Made by a program: the position numbers and the translations under genes. A stretch of DNA of 45,004 nucleotides from Nocardiopsis listeri NBRC 13360 (GTDB lineage: Bacteria; Actinomycetota; Actinomycetes; Streptosporangiales; Streptosporangiaceae). The notes below the pieces were generated by a model. The model saw nothing but the letters and a program-made list of their open reading frames with translations, did not search any database and was not told where the DNA came from. Of this stretch, positions 1 to 8,851 are shown piece after piece. Each line of letters opens with the position of its first letter. Within the stretch, counting starts at the first letter, position 1. The stretch lies in the NCBI RefSeq assembly GCF_001570765.1, contig NZ_BCSH01000013.1, positions 1 to 45,004 of the forward strand, in the 5' to 3' direction.

Positions 1-85
1 AATCCCACCACCATCCCGAACTCCCCTGCCTGTGGATAACCCAACAGCCGGCAGACGAACCGCTGGGGCGCCTTCCAGGGATGCC

Positions 86-125
86 GGAGGGCCGGCGCCG
101 GGACCCGTCCCGACGCCGGCCCTCC
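86..125 (-). terminator. Hairpin terminator downstream of the giant ATPase gene
   Basis: Positions 86-97 and 114-125 form a perfect 12-bp GC stem, and the 16-nt loop can fold further (100-103 with 108-111). It begins 6 nt past the stop codon of the minus-strand ATPase gene. No T-run follows, as is common for actinomycete terminators. Confidence 0.6.
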
Positions 126-131
126 GTGGGG

Positions 132-3100
132 TCAGCGGTCGTTGTTGTCGAGCGCCGCGCCGATCTCTCCGACCCGATCGGCGAGCAGGCCCATCGCACC
201 GATGGCCCTGGTCATCGGGTCGTCGTCGGCTCCGCCCAGGGCCCGACCCCGACGGAAGCCGTCCTTGACCTCGGCCCAGCGTCGTTCCTGCTCCTGAGTC
301 ATCACGCCGCGCAGCTCGGCGAGCTTCAGCAGGTTGGCCTCGGCGCCCGACGTCAGGGTCTGTGCCTCGCCCAGGTAGTGGTCGTCGATGACGGCCTCCA
401 CCTCGGCGTCGTTCATGACCGGCACGATTTTTTCGGAGAGCCGGTTCATGTTGCGGTACGAACCCTGGAGCTGGAAGGGCGGTTCGGTGCGGGAGTCCTC
501 GGACTGCGCGGCCGAGGCGATGTAGGCCTGGTTGTTGGCCAGCACCACTTCCTGCACCCGCAGCAGCTTCTGGAGCACCGACACGATCCGATCCACCTCG
601 GCCGCCGAGTACGGGTGCTTCAGGTGGTCGGTGCCGACCGATTCGTCCCCCTGAGCCATGCGCACGAACGTGTACACGTCCTCCCTGTCCCGGGTGGACA
701 GCGGCGCCAGGGTCGGGTTGGAGGTGATCGCGTTCTCGATGTAGCTGAGCGCGAACAGCTCCTCCTTCCCGGACAGTACGTCGCCCAGGTTGTACACGTC
801 GGCACGGTTGGCCAACATGTCCGGGATCCGGAACCGCTTGCCCTGCTCGGTGTAGGGGTTACCGGCCATGCAGACCGCGAACCGTTTCCCACGCAGGTCG
901 TAGGTACGGGTGCGGCCCTCCCACACGCCCTCCATCCGGCGCTGCCCGTCGCACAGCGAGATGAACTTCTGGAGCAGTTCGGGGTTGGTGTGCTGGATGT
1001 CGTCCAGGTAGAGCATGGTGTTGGCGCCCATCTCCAGCGCGAAGGAGATCTTCTCGATCTCCTGGCGGGAGGTGGCGTCCGGGGCCTCGGCCGGGTCCAA
1101 CGAGGTGACGGAGTGCCCCAGCGAAGGCCCGTTCACCTTGACGAACACCAGCCCCAACCGGCTGGCCACGTACTCCATGAGCGTGGTCTTGCCGTATCCG
1201 GGCGGGGAGATGAGCAGCAACAGGCCGCTCTGGTCGGTGCGCTTGTCGTCACCGGCCGCCCCCAACTGTTTGGCGAGGTTGTCCCCGATCAGCGGCAGGT
1301 ACGACTCGTCCAACAGACGGTTGCGCACGAACCCGCTCATCACCTTCGGCTTGTACTCCTCCAGCCGCAAACGCTCGCGTTCGGTGCCCACCAGGTCGTT
1401 GCGGCGCCGTTGGAAGTCCCGGTAGGCGGGCACGTCCACGGCCCGGAACCGGCGGGTGCGCGGCAGGATCTCGTCCAACCGCACGGAGAGTGAACGCCCC
1501 TCGATCCTCGGGTGGGAGCCCAACAGCCCCGGCACCTTCTCCTCGACCGCGGCGGAGGATTCGTACCGGTTCACGGTGGTGAGTTGCAGCGCCACGGCCT
1601 CGGGCAGGTCACCCGGGGCGACCGGCTCCTCCAGGGTGGTCGCGTAGGCCTCCAACCAGGCCGTGACGAGCTGGTGTCGTGCGGCCACGTCGTCGCCGAG
1701 CCCTCGCAGGTCCTCCTCGAAGGACTTACGGGTGGTCTCGCGGGTACTGCCCAGAGCCCGGTGGAAGCGGTCCAACAGGGTGCGCGCACCCGCACCGGAG
1801 ACGAATCCGCGCCGGTTGGGGCCGTCCAAGGCCATTTCTTCGAACAGGTAGTCGCCCACCGTTTCGAGGTCGGTGCCGGGGTACAGCCCGGTCTCAGTGA
1901 GGAAGGTGTCCACGGCCTCGGCGAGTTCGGTGCGCAGGGCGTCGATCGCCGTCGACCGCCGCGCCCCGAACACGCTCCGGGCACGGGCCAGGGAGACCGC
2001 GCGAGTACGCCAGGAACGCCGCAGTCCCTCGTCCGCCCCGTTGGCCCAGAACAGCTGGGCGACCGCGCGCACCTGCCCCGGGTAGCGCAGCAGCTCGGCC
2101 CCGGCGCGCAGCCGCAACAGCACCGACAGGATCTTCGCGGCGTCGTGGTCGTGCACGCCCCGCTCGTATCCCTCGTCGTAACGCGACTCCGCGACCCCGC
2201 GCACCAGCGACAGCAGCGAGCCGCCGTTCTCGGCGTGCAGTTCCGCGTCGTGCAGGGCGTCCAGGGACAGTCCTTCGGCGCCTTCCTCGGCCGCGGCCAG
2301 GATCGACGTGGCCAGGTACTCGGCCCGGTACACCTCGGGGCTCTCGGAGACCAAGAGCCGGTCCCACAGGTGCCTGGTCTCCTGGAACGCCTCGTCGGTG
2401 ACGGGCGAGCGGAAGTCGGTGCCGGTGATGGCCACCGACATGTGCCCGTCGTGCGGTGTGAGGGTGAGATCGATGGGCTGGGTGTTCACCGCGAAACGGT
2501 GCCTGCCCAACCGGATCGTCTCGCCCCCGGGCCCGCCCTCGAACAGGTCGCTGCGGTCCTGTAGGGCGCGCCCGGCCTCCTGCCGGGCGGCCAGGATCTG
2601 GCCCTCCAGCTCCTCGGCGCGGACGGTGTCACCGAGTTCGCGCATCTCCGCGACGGTGCGGCGCAGTCGCGTCACCATCGCGTCGGACGCGAAGTAGGTG
2701 TTGACGTCCTCCAGCGTGGTCAGGGCGGAGACCCGCCGGTGCACCCCCTCCAGGACGCGGGCGGCCGAGGACGCCAGGCGGTCGGCCCGCCTGGCCCTGG
2801 CGTCCACCAGCGACTGCTTGCGGGTGGAGAACGCCTCGTAGACGTCCTCGCGTTTGTCGGCCAGCTCTTGGAGGAAGTCGTCGAACTCCGCGAAGCGCGA
2901 CTCCAGGTTCTCCAGCTGGAGCATGATCCGGCCGAGCTGTTCGTCGCAGCGCTCCGGGGTGTCCGCGGCGGCGATCGCCCCGGTGATGGCCTGGCCCAGC
3001 AGCGCGAACTCGGCGGCGAACTCGGCCCGGCCCTCCAGGGCGAGGAGTTCCTTGCGCCGGGACTCCAGTGTGGCCCGGGCGCGGTTGACCCCGCCCATGA

Positions 3101-5186
3101 CCTCGCTGATCCGCTCCAGGATGCGGGTGCGCACCTGGGCGTCACCGATGTCGAGCGAACCGATGACCTCGGTGACCACCTGGAGGCCCTCGGTCTGCTC
3201 GGCGATGCGTTCGCCGACGGCGGTGGCGGCGCTGACCGCCTCCAGCGCCTCGGCGTCCTCGACCAGCCGCTCCACCTCGGAGTGGTAGCCGTCGAAGGCG
3301 TCCTCCTGCTCCAGGAAGGACACCGTGCGCCGGCCGGTGGAGGCGATCTCCTCGTCGAGGCCCTGCTCGATCACGTCGATCCGCTCGCCGTCCACGTAAC
3401 GCATCTCGCGCAGCGTGGCGGCCTGACCCTGGGCGCGGCGCAGTTCGGTCAGACGGGTCACCCAGCCCTCCGCCGACCTCGGGGTCTCGCCCCTGGATCG
3501 ACGGATGAGCGCGGTGACCTTCGCTTCGGTCTCCGCGAGGGTCTCGGCGGCCTGCCGGGTCAGGGACTGGACGGTCTCGAACTCGTCCAGCACCCGCTCG
3601 GCGGTGCCGCGTACCTCGGTCAGCGGAGCGGCGAGGTCGCCCAGTTCCTCGTCACCGAGCCAGTGGAACCGGTCCAGCACCCTGCGGCAGGAGGCGATGA
3701 TCGCCTCGAACACCTCGGTGGAGGGCCGCATGTCCTCGGCGATCCGTGACACCGACAGACTCTCGGAGATGCCCTGCACCAGTTCGGCGTTGCCGATCCG
3801 CTCCAGGGGCCCGGTGCCCACCGGCTGGGCCGCGGCGTACACGTCGGACACGAACGGGGTCCGCCACACCTGCATCGGGTGCACCCGGGTGGGTTCGCCC
3901 GAGCCGTCGCGGAACACCGTCATGGTCCCGTCGTCGAACAGCGAGTGACCGTGACAGACGATCGGGTTGGCGACCTCCTTGCGGATGGTGTTGTAGGGCA
4001 GCAGCAGGCTGCGTCCATCCGTTGGGGAGTGGAAGACGTACAGCACGTCCTCACCGTTGGGAGAACGCACCATCCGGTCGAACTCCAGGTCGGTGACGTC
4101 GGTGTCGAAGGTCCGCGCCACCCCGGTGGCCAGGTAGTGACCACCCGGGAAGATGAGCCCCTGGTCGTCGGGCAGCCGCTGGCAGGAACGGCCGATGCCG
4201 TCGAGGCGCTCGACCTCCTTGGTCCGCTTGTTGAAGACCAGGTACCGCCACGTGGTCTCGTTGTAGGGCAGGACCTTCAGCAGGATCAGCGCGCCGGCCT
4301 CGGCGTGGAACACCGAGGCGTCGGCCAGGCTCTGTAGCGGCTCGTCGACGGGCTCGCTGTAGATCCCCTCGCCGACCTCGGTGTTGTTCTCGATCTTGAT
4401 GGTCAGGTCGCCGCCGACCGTCTCCACGAACAGCTCGTCGCGGATCGAGATGTGCGGGTGCCGCCCCAGCACGTGGTTCTCGCGGGTGGCCTCCACCCAC
4501 TCGAAGTCGTGCGCGGGCGGGAACACGTGGTCGCGTTCGCCCCGGTCGTCGAGGTAGGCGATCTCACCGGCGGGTGAGACCGACCACCTCAGGACGCGGA
4601 CGTCCTCGGTTCTCGGCCCGGTCTGGAAGACGGCCAGCAGCCGATCCTCGACCCTGCGCAGCCGGAGCAGGCGGGCGTCGCGGTAGTAGCGGTACAGCTG
4701 CTCGAAGTCCTGCCGGAAACGCTCGTCGGCGAGCAACCCGGGGATGGCGTCCTCGGGCGCGTCGGTGAACTCGAAGGAGTCGTCACCGTGCTCGTACCGG
4801 TGCAGGGAGAACACGTCGGAGACGTGTGTGGTGCTCTGCATCCCGATGTAGACGTTGTAGCCGAACAGGATCATGTTCCCGCCGGCGTCGTCTCCGACGG
4901 AACGCCCCACGCTGATGATGTCGCGCGGCACGCAGTTGTGTTCGGTGCGGATGCGTTCGGTGCCGAGCAGGGCCAGCTCGGTGCCGCCGAACACCTCCAG
5001 TCGACGGTTGTTGAGCTCCTCGGTCCGTCGGGCCAGTTCGCCGGTCTGTTCGCGGAGCCGGGCGCGGAGCACCTCGTAGGTGCCCGCGTCCAGCGACCGC
5101 GCGTCCTCGGCTTCGGGCCCGGGGCCTTCGGTCTCCTGGAGCCGTGCTTCCTGGGGCTGTGTTCCCCGGGGCTGGGCCTCGGTCAC
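132..5186 (-). CDS. Giant AAA+ ATPase, 'DNA repair ATPase' (DUF3686-like) family
   Basis: A 1684-residue protein with a GTG start; GAGG about 9 nt upstream lies inside the stop region of the flotillin gene, so the two are probably translationally linked. The N-terminal third is rich in beta-strands with WD-like repeated segments, resembling the region annotated DUF3686 in 'DNA repair ATPases'. Residues about 480-850 are highly charged and predicted coiled coil. The C-terminal part carries one AAA+ module: Walker A SPPGYGKTT near residue 1330, Walker B MLYLDDIQ near 1392, then a sensor-type segment (MAGNPYTEQGKRFRIPDML). The family name is historical and its biochemical role is not established. 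Position behind a flotillin and an OB-fold membrane protein suggests an ATP-driven machine recruited to membrane microdomains, perhaps for stress or envelope repair; that is inference. Family assignment is fairly sure, function is not. Confidence 0.85.
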   Translation of the reverse strand: MTEAQPRGTQPQEARLQETEGPGPEAEDARSLDAGTYEVLRARLREQTGELARRTEELNNRRLEVFGGTELALLGTERIRTEHNCVPRDIISVGRSVGDDAGGNMILFGYNVYIGMQSTTHVSDVFSLHRYEHGDDSFEFTDAPEDAIPGLLADERFRQDFEQLYRYYRDARLLRLRRVEDRLLAVFQTGPRTEDVRVLRWSVSPAGEIAYLDDRGERDHVFPPAHDFEWVEATRENHVLGRHPHISIRDELFVETVGGDLTIKIENNTEVGEGIYSEPVDEPLQSLADASVFHAEAGALILLKVLPYNETTWRYLVFNKRTKEVERLDGIGRSCQRLPDDQGLIFPGGHYLATGVARTFDTDVTDLEFDRMVRSPNGEDVLYVFHSPTDGRSLLLPYNTIRKEVANPIVCHGHSLFDDGTMTVFRDGSGEPTRVHPMQVWRTPFVSDVYAAAQPVGTGPLERIGNAELVQGISESLSVSRIAEDMRPSTEVFEAIIASCRRVLDRFHWLGDEELGDLAAPLTEVRGTAERVLDEFETVQSLTRQAAETLAETEAKVTALIRRSRGETPRSAEGWVTRLTELRRAQGQAATLREMRYVDGERIDVIEQGLDEEIASTGRRTVSFLEQEDAFDGYHSEVERLVEDAEALEAVSAATAVGERIAEQTEGLQVVTEVIGSLDIGDAQVRTRILERISEVMGGVNRARATLESRRKELLALEGRAEFAAEFALLGQAITGAIAAADTPERCDEQLGRIMLQLENLESRFAEFDDFLQELADKREDVYEAFSTRKQSLVDARARRADRLASSAARVLEGVHRRVSALTTLEDVNTYFASDAMVTRLRRTVAEMRELGDTVRAEELEGQILAARQEAGRALQDRSDLFEGGPGGETIRLGRHRFAVNTQPIDLTLTPHDGHMSVAITGTDFRSPVTDEAFQETRHLWDRLLVSESPEVYRAEYLATSILAAAEEGAEGLSLDALHDAELHAENGGSLLSLVRGVAESRYDEGYERGVHDHDAAKILSVLLRLRAGAELLRYPGQVRAVAQLFWANGADEGLRRSWRTRAVSLARARSVFGARRSTAIDALRTELAEAVDTFLTETGLYPGTDLETVGDYLFEEMALDGPNRRGFVSGAGARTLLDRFHRALGSTRETTRKSFEEDLRGLGDDVAARHQLVTAWLEAYATTLEEPVAPGDLPEAVALQLTTVNRYESSAAVEEKVPGLLGSHPRIEGRSLSVRLDEILPRTRRFRAVDVPAYRDFQRRRNDLVGTERERLRLEEYKPKVMSGFVRNRLLDESYLPLIGDNLAKQLGAAGDDKRTDQSGLLLLISPPGYGKTTLMEYVASRLGLVFVKVNGPSLGHSVTSLDPAEAPDATSRQEIEKISFALEMGANTMLYLDDIQHTNPELLQKFISLCDGQRRMEGVWEGRTRTYDLRGKRFAVCMAGNPYTEQGKRFRIPDMLANRADVYNLGDVLSGKEELFALSYIENAITSNPTLAPLSTRDREDVYTFVRMAQGDESVGTDHLKHPYSAAEVDRIVSVLQKLLRVQEVVLANNQAYIASAAQSEDSRTEPPFQLQGSYRNMNRLSEKIVPVMNDAEVEAVIDDHYLGEAQTLTSGAEANLLKLAELRGVMTQEQERRWAEVKDGFRRGRALGGADDDPMTRAIGAMGLLADRVGEIGAALDNNDR

Positions 5187-5197
5187 GGAGGACTACC

Positions 5198-7291
5198 TCA
5201 CTGCTTCACGGGGGCGAGTGCGTTGACGGGCAGCTGGTCCAGCCCCATGGAACGGGCGGTGCCGAGCAGCCGGTCCAGCTTGCCGGTGTCCGGGCCGCCC
5301 GCGCCGATCAGCTTGAGCAGCAGCGCGGAGACCGTGAGGTTCTTGACGTCCTCGGTGTCCACCTCGGCCAGGACCTTCTTGATGTCCTGGGCGAAGTTGC
5401 CCTCGCCGTTCAGCCAGCCGTTGCCCAGCGCCTGCACGGTCTCGGAGCCGTTGACGAACCCGTCCACGGCCTTGCCCATGCCGATCGAGTTGACCATCCG
5501 GTCGAAGAAGGCGCCGTCGCCACCGACGATGTTGATGTCGGCGCTCTCCAGCCCGGCGGCCATGGCCGTGGCCTGGGCCTCGGCGATCTGACGGTTGACG
5601 TCGATGCCGGCGAGGCGGACCTCCTTCTCCGCCTCCAGACGCAGGCGGTACTCCTCGTGCTCGCGGCTGACCTCGTCCAGGGCGGCCATCGCCGCGGCCT
5701 TGTCGGTCAGACCCGCGGCCTCGGCACGCAGCTTCTTCTCCACGGCGTCGGCTTCGACGTCGGCCTTCTCGCGTGCCACGACGGCCTCGGCGCGGCCCAG
5801 CTTCTCGATGGCCTCGGCGTCCTGCTCCCGGACCTGCACCTCGGCCAGACCCGCGGCGGCGGCTTCGGCCTGAAGGCCCTCGGCCAGGCGGATCTTGGCG
5901 CGGGTGTCCAGCTCGGCGGCCTGCTGACGGGCCTCGGCGAGGGTGAGTTCCTCCTGCGCCTTGTGCTTGGCCGCGGCTTCGGCGGCCTCGGCGGACTTGA
6001 TGTCCTTGACCAGGTTCTCCTGGGCCTCGGCCTCGGCGTGGATGATGATGGCCTGACGCTCGCGCTCGGCCTCCTCGACCGCGCGCAGCTTCTTGATCGC
6101 CTCTTCCTGCTCGGCGACGGTGCGGTCGACGGCCACGCGCTCGCGGATGACGTCGGCGACCTCGCGCTTCTCGGCCTCGACCTCCTTGTCCTTGGCGATG
6201 CTGCTCAGCTCGGTCTCACGCTCGCGACCGATGACCTCCAGCATGCGGTCCTTCTCGATGCGCTCGGTCTCGATGGCGATGACCCGCTCGCGGTTCTTCT
6301 CGGCGACCGCGATCTCACGCTGCTGGTTCTGGTGCTGGACGCCGAGCTGCTCGGAGGTGCGGATGTTGGCGGTCTCGGACTTGAGACGCTCCTCGGCCTG
6401 GACCCGGGCGGTCTCGGACTCCTCCTTGGCGCGGATGATCTCGATCTCGCGCTTGGCCTTGGCGGCCGCCTCCTCGCGACGCTTCTCCAGCTCGGCGAGG
6501 GTCTCGGCGGTCTCCGTGTCCTGGCGGTCGATCTCCTTCTTGCGGTCGTTCTCGAACTCGTTGGTGCGCTTGTGCTCCCGGGCGGTGCGCTCGGTGATCT
6601 TCGAGATGCCCTGCGCGTCCAGGATGTTGTTGGCGTCGTGCTGGTGCAGCGGGGTCTGCTCCAGCTCGTCGATGGCCACGTCCTCCAGGATGTAGCCGTT
6701 GAGGTCGGTGCCGATCAGGGAGACGATCGCGTGGCGGAACTGCTCGCGGTGGGTGAACAGCTCCTCGAAGTCGAACTGCTTGCCGACGGTCTTGAGCGCC
6801 TCGGAGAACTTGGAGTTGAAGAGCTCCTGGAGGGTGTCCTGGTCGCTGGCGCGTTCGGTGCCGATCGCCTTGGCGACCTTCTTGACGTCCTCGGCGGTCT
6901 CGTTGACCCGGACGTAGAAGAACACCGTGATGTCGGCGCGGATGTTGTCCTTGCAGGTCAGGCCTTCGCGGCCGCCGCGTTCCAGGGCCAGGCTCTTGAG
7001 GGAGATGTCCATGACCTCGGCCTTGTGCAGGACCGGGAGGACGATCGATCCGGTGAAGGTGACGTGGACGTCCCGCACCTTGGAGATGATCAGGGCCTTG
7101 CCCTGTTCCACCTTGCGGAACAGCCTGGTCACCATCAGCAGCAGGGCCAGGAGGACGACGATTCCGACGGCGATGGCCACACCGATGGTCAGGAAGGTGG
7201 CGTCGGCCGCTTCCTGTCCGGTGGCCGGAGCACTCAGCAACACGTAGGGGTCTCTTTCTGCGAGCGGCGTGGATCGGGGGACACGCGGCAT
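5198..7291 (-). CDS. Flotillin-family (SPFH/Band 7) membrane protein, YqiK-like
   Basis: The 697-residue reading starts at ATG 7291. A GTG at 7243 (681 residues) has a purine-rich AGAAAGAGA before it and leaves a short N-terminus before the membrane helix, so it may be the true start. One hydrophobic segment (about residues 31-57) is followed by an SPFH domain (about 60-240). After that comes a very long Ala/Glu/Arg/Lys coiled coil (about 240-600), typical of flotillins, and a shorter C-terminal domain. Flotillins oligomerise at the inner membrane and organise detergent-resistant microdomains. The gene lies 131 bp after an OB-fold/NfeD-like gene and 11 bp before the giant ATPase gene, the yqiJ-yqiK arrangement with an ATPase added. 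Confident in family; physiological role unknown. Confidence 0.9.
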   Translation of the reverse strand: MPRVPRSTPLAERDPYVLLSAPATGQEAADATFLTIGVAIAVGIVVLLALLLMVTRLFRKVEQGKALIISKVRDVHVTFTGSIVLPVLHKAEVMDISLKSLALERGGREGLTCKDNIRADITVFFYVRVNETAEDVKKVAKAIGTERASDQDTLQELFNSKFSEALKTVGKQFDFEELFTHREQFRHAIVSLIGTDLNGYILEDVAIDELEQTPLHQHDANNILDAQGISKITERTAREHKRTNEFENDRKKEIDRQDTETAETLAELEKRREEAAAKAKREIEIIRAKEESETARVQAEERLKSETANIRTSEQLGVQHQNQQREIAVAEKNRERVIAIETERIEKDRMLEVIGRERETELSSIAKDKEVEAEKREVADVIRERVAVDRTVAEQEEAIKKLRAVEEAERERQAIIIHAEAEAQENLVKDIKSAEAAEAAAKHKAQEELTLAEARQQAAELDTRAKIRLAEGLQAEAAAAGLAEVQVREQDAEAIEKLGRAEAVVAREKADVEADAVEKKLRAEAAGLTDKAAAMAALDEVSREHEEYRLRLEAEKEVRLAGIDVNRQIAEAQATAMAAGLESADINIVGGDGAFFDRMVNSIGMGKAVDGFVNGSETVQALGNGWLNGEGNFAQDIKKVLAEVDTEDVKNLTVSALLLKLIGAGGPDTGKLDRLLGTARSMGLDQLPVNALAPVKQ

Positions 7292-7422
7292 CGGGCGAAG
7301 GGACGGGAGCGGGACGGCCGTGCCCGAGGAGGTCGCTTGTCAGGGGTTATGACGCGTCCGCGTGGCGAACGGTTCCGAAATGTGCAAGATCATCCCTGCT
7401 CATCGCGGGTGGCGAGAAAAGG

Positions 7423-8064
7423 TCAATGCCGACCGGGGTCCAGAGCGGGGTCGAAGGCGGTGACGAGGAAGTGGTCGTCGGCCGCGTCGTGGTCGAAGAT
7501 GAGGGCGGTGCTTCCGACGGACAGGACCTCGCCGCCGGTCGTGCGCACCGGGATGGAGATGGCGGCTCCGCCGGCGGTGGTGATCTCGGCCTGGCCGAAG
7601 TCCTCACTGGCCTCACCGATGCGGATGAGGCAGGTGCGGCCGACCAGTTCGTGCTTGGAGTCGCCCTTGCGTTTGGGCAGGAACCGCTGGAGTCCCATCA
7701 CCACACCACTGGTGACCGCCCAGGCGGCGATCAGGGCGATGAGCAGGACGACCGCCCCCAGGGCCCACAGCATCGGCGCGGAGGTGGTCTCGATGAGACT
7801 GGTCACGATGCTTCCCATCATGCTGACGAACCAGGCCACGCAGATCAGCATGGTCAGGGCCACGGTCACCGGAACCCTTCCCAGGCCCGCCTTGCTCAGG
7901 ACCGCGCTGAGCCCGGCGACGTCACCGTCGGCGTCCACGCTGTCGAGCGTCTCGGTGTCGGCGGCGCCGACGACCACGAAGATCCAGTAGCCGAGGACGA
8001 CGATGAGCATCGGCGTGAACAGGACGGTGGGGAATCCGAAGGCGGTACTCAGGAACAGACCCAT
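7423..8064 (-). CDS. OB-fold membrane protein, YqiJ/NfeD-like flotillin partner
   Basis: A 213-residue protein. ATG 8064 is chosen because GGAGGA lies 8 nt upstream; the upstream in-frame GTG at 8073 overlaps that ribosome-binding site. Three hydrophobic segments are visible: residues about 9-32 (FPTVLFTPMLIVVLGYWIFV), about 65-88, and about 95-120. A soluble C-terminal domain (about 135-205) has the short beta-strand pattern of an NfeD-type OB fold (LVGRTCLIRIG, AISIPVRT, GSTALIFDHD). Such proteins accompany SPFH proteins in the same operon and are thought to bind or regulate the flotillin oligomer. First gene of the three-gene minus-strand unit, so the unit's promoter should lie in 8065-8200. 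Family assignment by architecture and context. Confidence 0.8.
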   Translation of the reverse strand: MGLFLSTAFGFPTVLFTPMLIVVLGYWIFVVVGAADTETLDSVDADGDVAGLSAVLSKAGLGRVPVTVALTMLICVAWFVSMMGSIVTSLIETTSAPMLWALGAVVLLIALIAAWAVTSGVVMGLQRFLPKRKGDSKHELVGRTCLIRIGEASEDFGQAEITTAGGAAISIPVRTTGGEVLSVGSTALIFDHDAADDHFLVTAFDPALDPGRH

Positions 8065-8289
8065 CCCGCGCACTCCTCCGTGTTCTCGTGGTTCCGCGAC
8101 CGGTGCCGGGGGAGGGCGACCAGGGTTCGTATCCGCCGGAACCGTGCCGAAACCCTATCGAACACCCCTGCTCAGCACGTTCCACGGGGTCCCCGTTGAC
8201 CGATTGTGGCCGGCACCCCGCTCCGTGAGCGCAGGCTGAACGGACCGCGCTGGGGAGGAAGAAGAAACAGGAGAATCTTCGATGGACGG
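8065..8289. other. Divergent intergenic region, no gene seen
   Basis: It separates the minus-strand OB-fold/flotillin/ATPase unit from the plus-strand DGPF/ECF42 unit. The ribosome-binding site for the OB-fold gene is at 8073-8079. No reading frame with an acceptable start is visible and no strong hairpin was found. Confidence 0.5.
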
Positions 8290-8316
8290 TGTCGATCCGG
8301 CGTCGACCCGTTCGAC
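8290..8316 (+). promoter_or_regulatory. Candidate ECF42-type promoter for the DGPF/sigma unit
   Basis: TGTCGA at 8290-8295 is followed after 17 nt by CGAC at 8313-8316. This matches the promoter signature described for ECF42 sigma factors (TGTCGA in the -35, CGA/TC in the -10). The predicted transcript would start about 50 nt before the DGPF gene and read into the sigma gene, implying positive autoregulation. Recognised from memory of the motif. Confidence 0.6.
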
Positions 8317-8374
8317 GAACAGGTGAGAGAGCGGGGGAGGGACCCCGCCCGACACCCGAAAGAGGGCGAACACC

Positions 8375-8803
8375 ATGCGTTACCTGATGTCGATCATGAG
8401 CGACCCCGAGTCCGAGGCCGGCACCCAGGAGCCCGAGCCCGAGATCTACGAGGCGATGGCCGCCTACAACGAGGAGATGGCCAAGTCCGGAGTCCTGCTG
8501 GCCGGTGAGGGCCTGGCCCCCACCTCCGAGGGCGCCGAGGTCGTCTTCCGCGATGGGGAGGCCACCGTCGTCGACGGGCCCTTCACCGAGGCCAAGGAGT
8601 TCATCGCCGGGTACTGGGTGATCCAGGTGTCCTCACACGCCGAGGCCGTGGAGTGGGCCAAGCGCTGCCCGCACCCGCCCAAGGGCGACCCGACCCGGAT
8701 GAAGCTCCAGCTGCGCCGGATCGGAGAGCTGGAGGACATGGACAACATGTCCGAGGAGCTCAAGGAACGAGAGCGCGTCCTGCGCGAGCAGACGGAGGGA
8801 TAG
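8375..8803 (+). CDS. YCII/DGPF-domain protein
   Basis: A 142-residue soluble protein starting at ATG 8375 with GAGGG about 8 nt upstream. It opens with MRYLMSIM and contains the diagnostic DGPFTEAKE motif (about residues 67-75), then a GYWVIQVSS strand and an EAVEWAKRCP helix. This is the ferredoxin-like fold of the YCII superfamily. The C-terminal 30 residues are a charged helix. The catalytic role is unproven for DGPF proteins. They are the signature neighbours of ECF42 sigma factors and are targets of those regulators. The ECF42 gene follows after 48 bp on the same strand, so the two are probably co-transcribed. Confidence 0.9.
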   Translation: MRYLMSIMSDPESEAGTQEPEPEIYEAMAAYNEEMAKSGVLLAGEGLAPTSEGAEVVFRDGEATVVDGPFTEAKEFIAGYWVIQVSSHAEAVEWAKRCPHPPKGDPTRMKLQLRRIGELEDMDNMSEELKERERVLREQTEG

Positions 8804-8851
8804 ACCGGACCGGCCCTTGCCGACGCGATCCGCCGGTGCTGTCATGGTGCG

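Noticed and set aside
31..39. TGTGGATAA, a perfect DnaA box, and TGTGGACAA at 31548-31556
   Set aside because: Single boxes far apart with no clustering and no dnaA/dnaN nearby; not an origin.
5144..7990. A very long open frame on the plus strand opposite the flotillin gene
   Set aside because: A codon-bias shadow of the GC-rich minus-strand gene; the translation is low-complexity Leu/Gly/Asp/Val with no motif.
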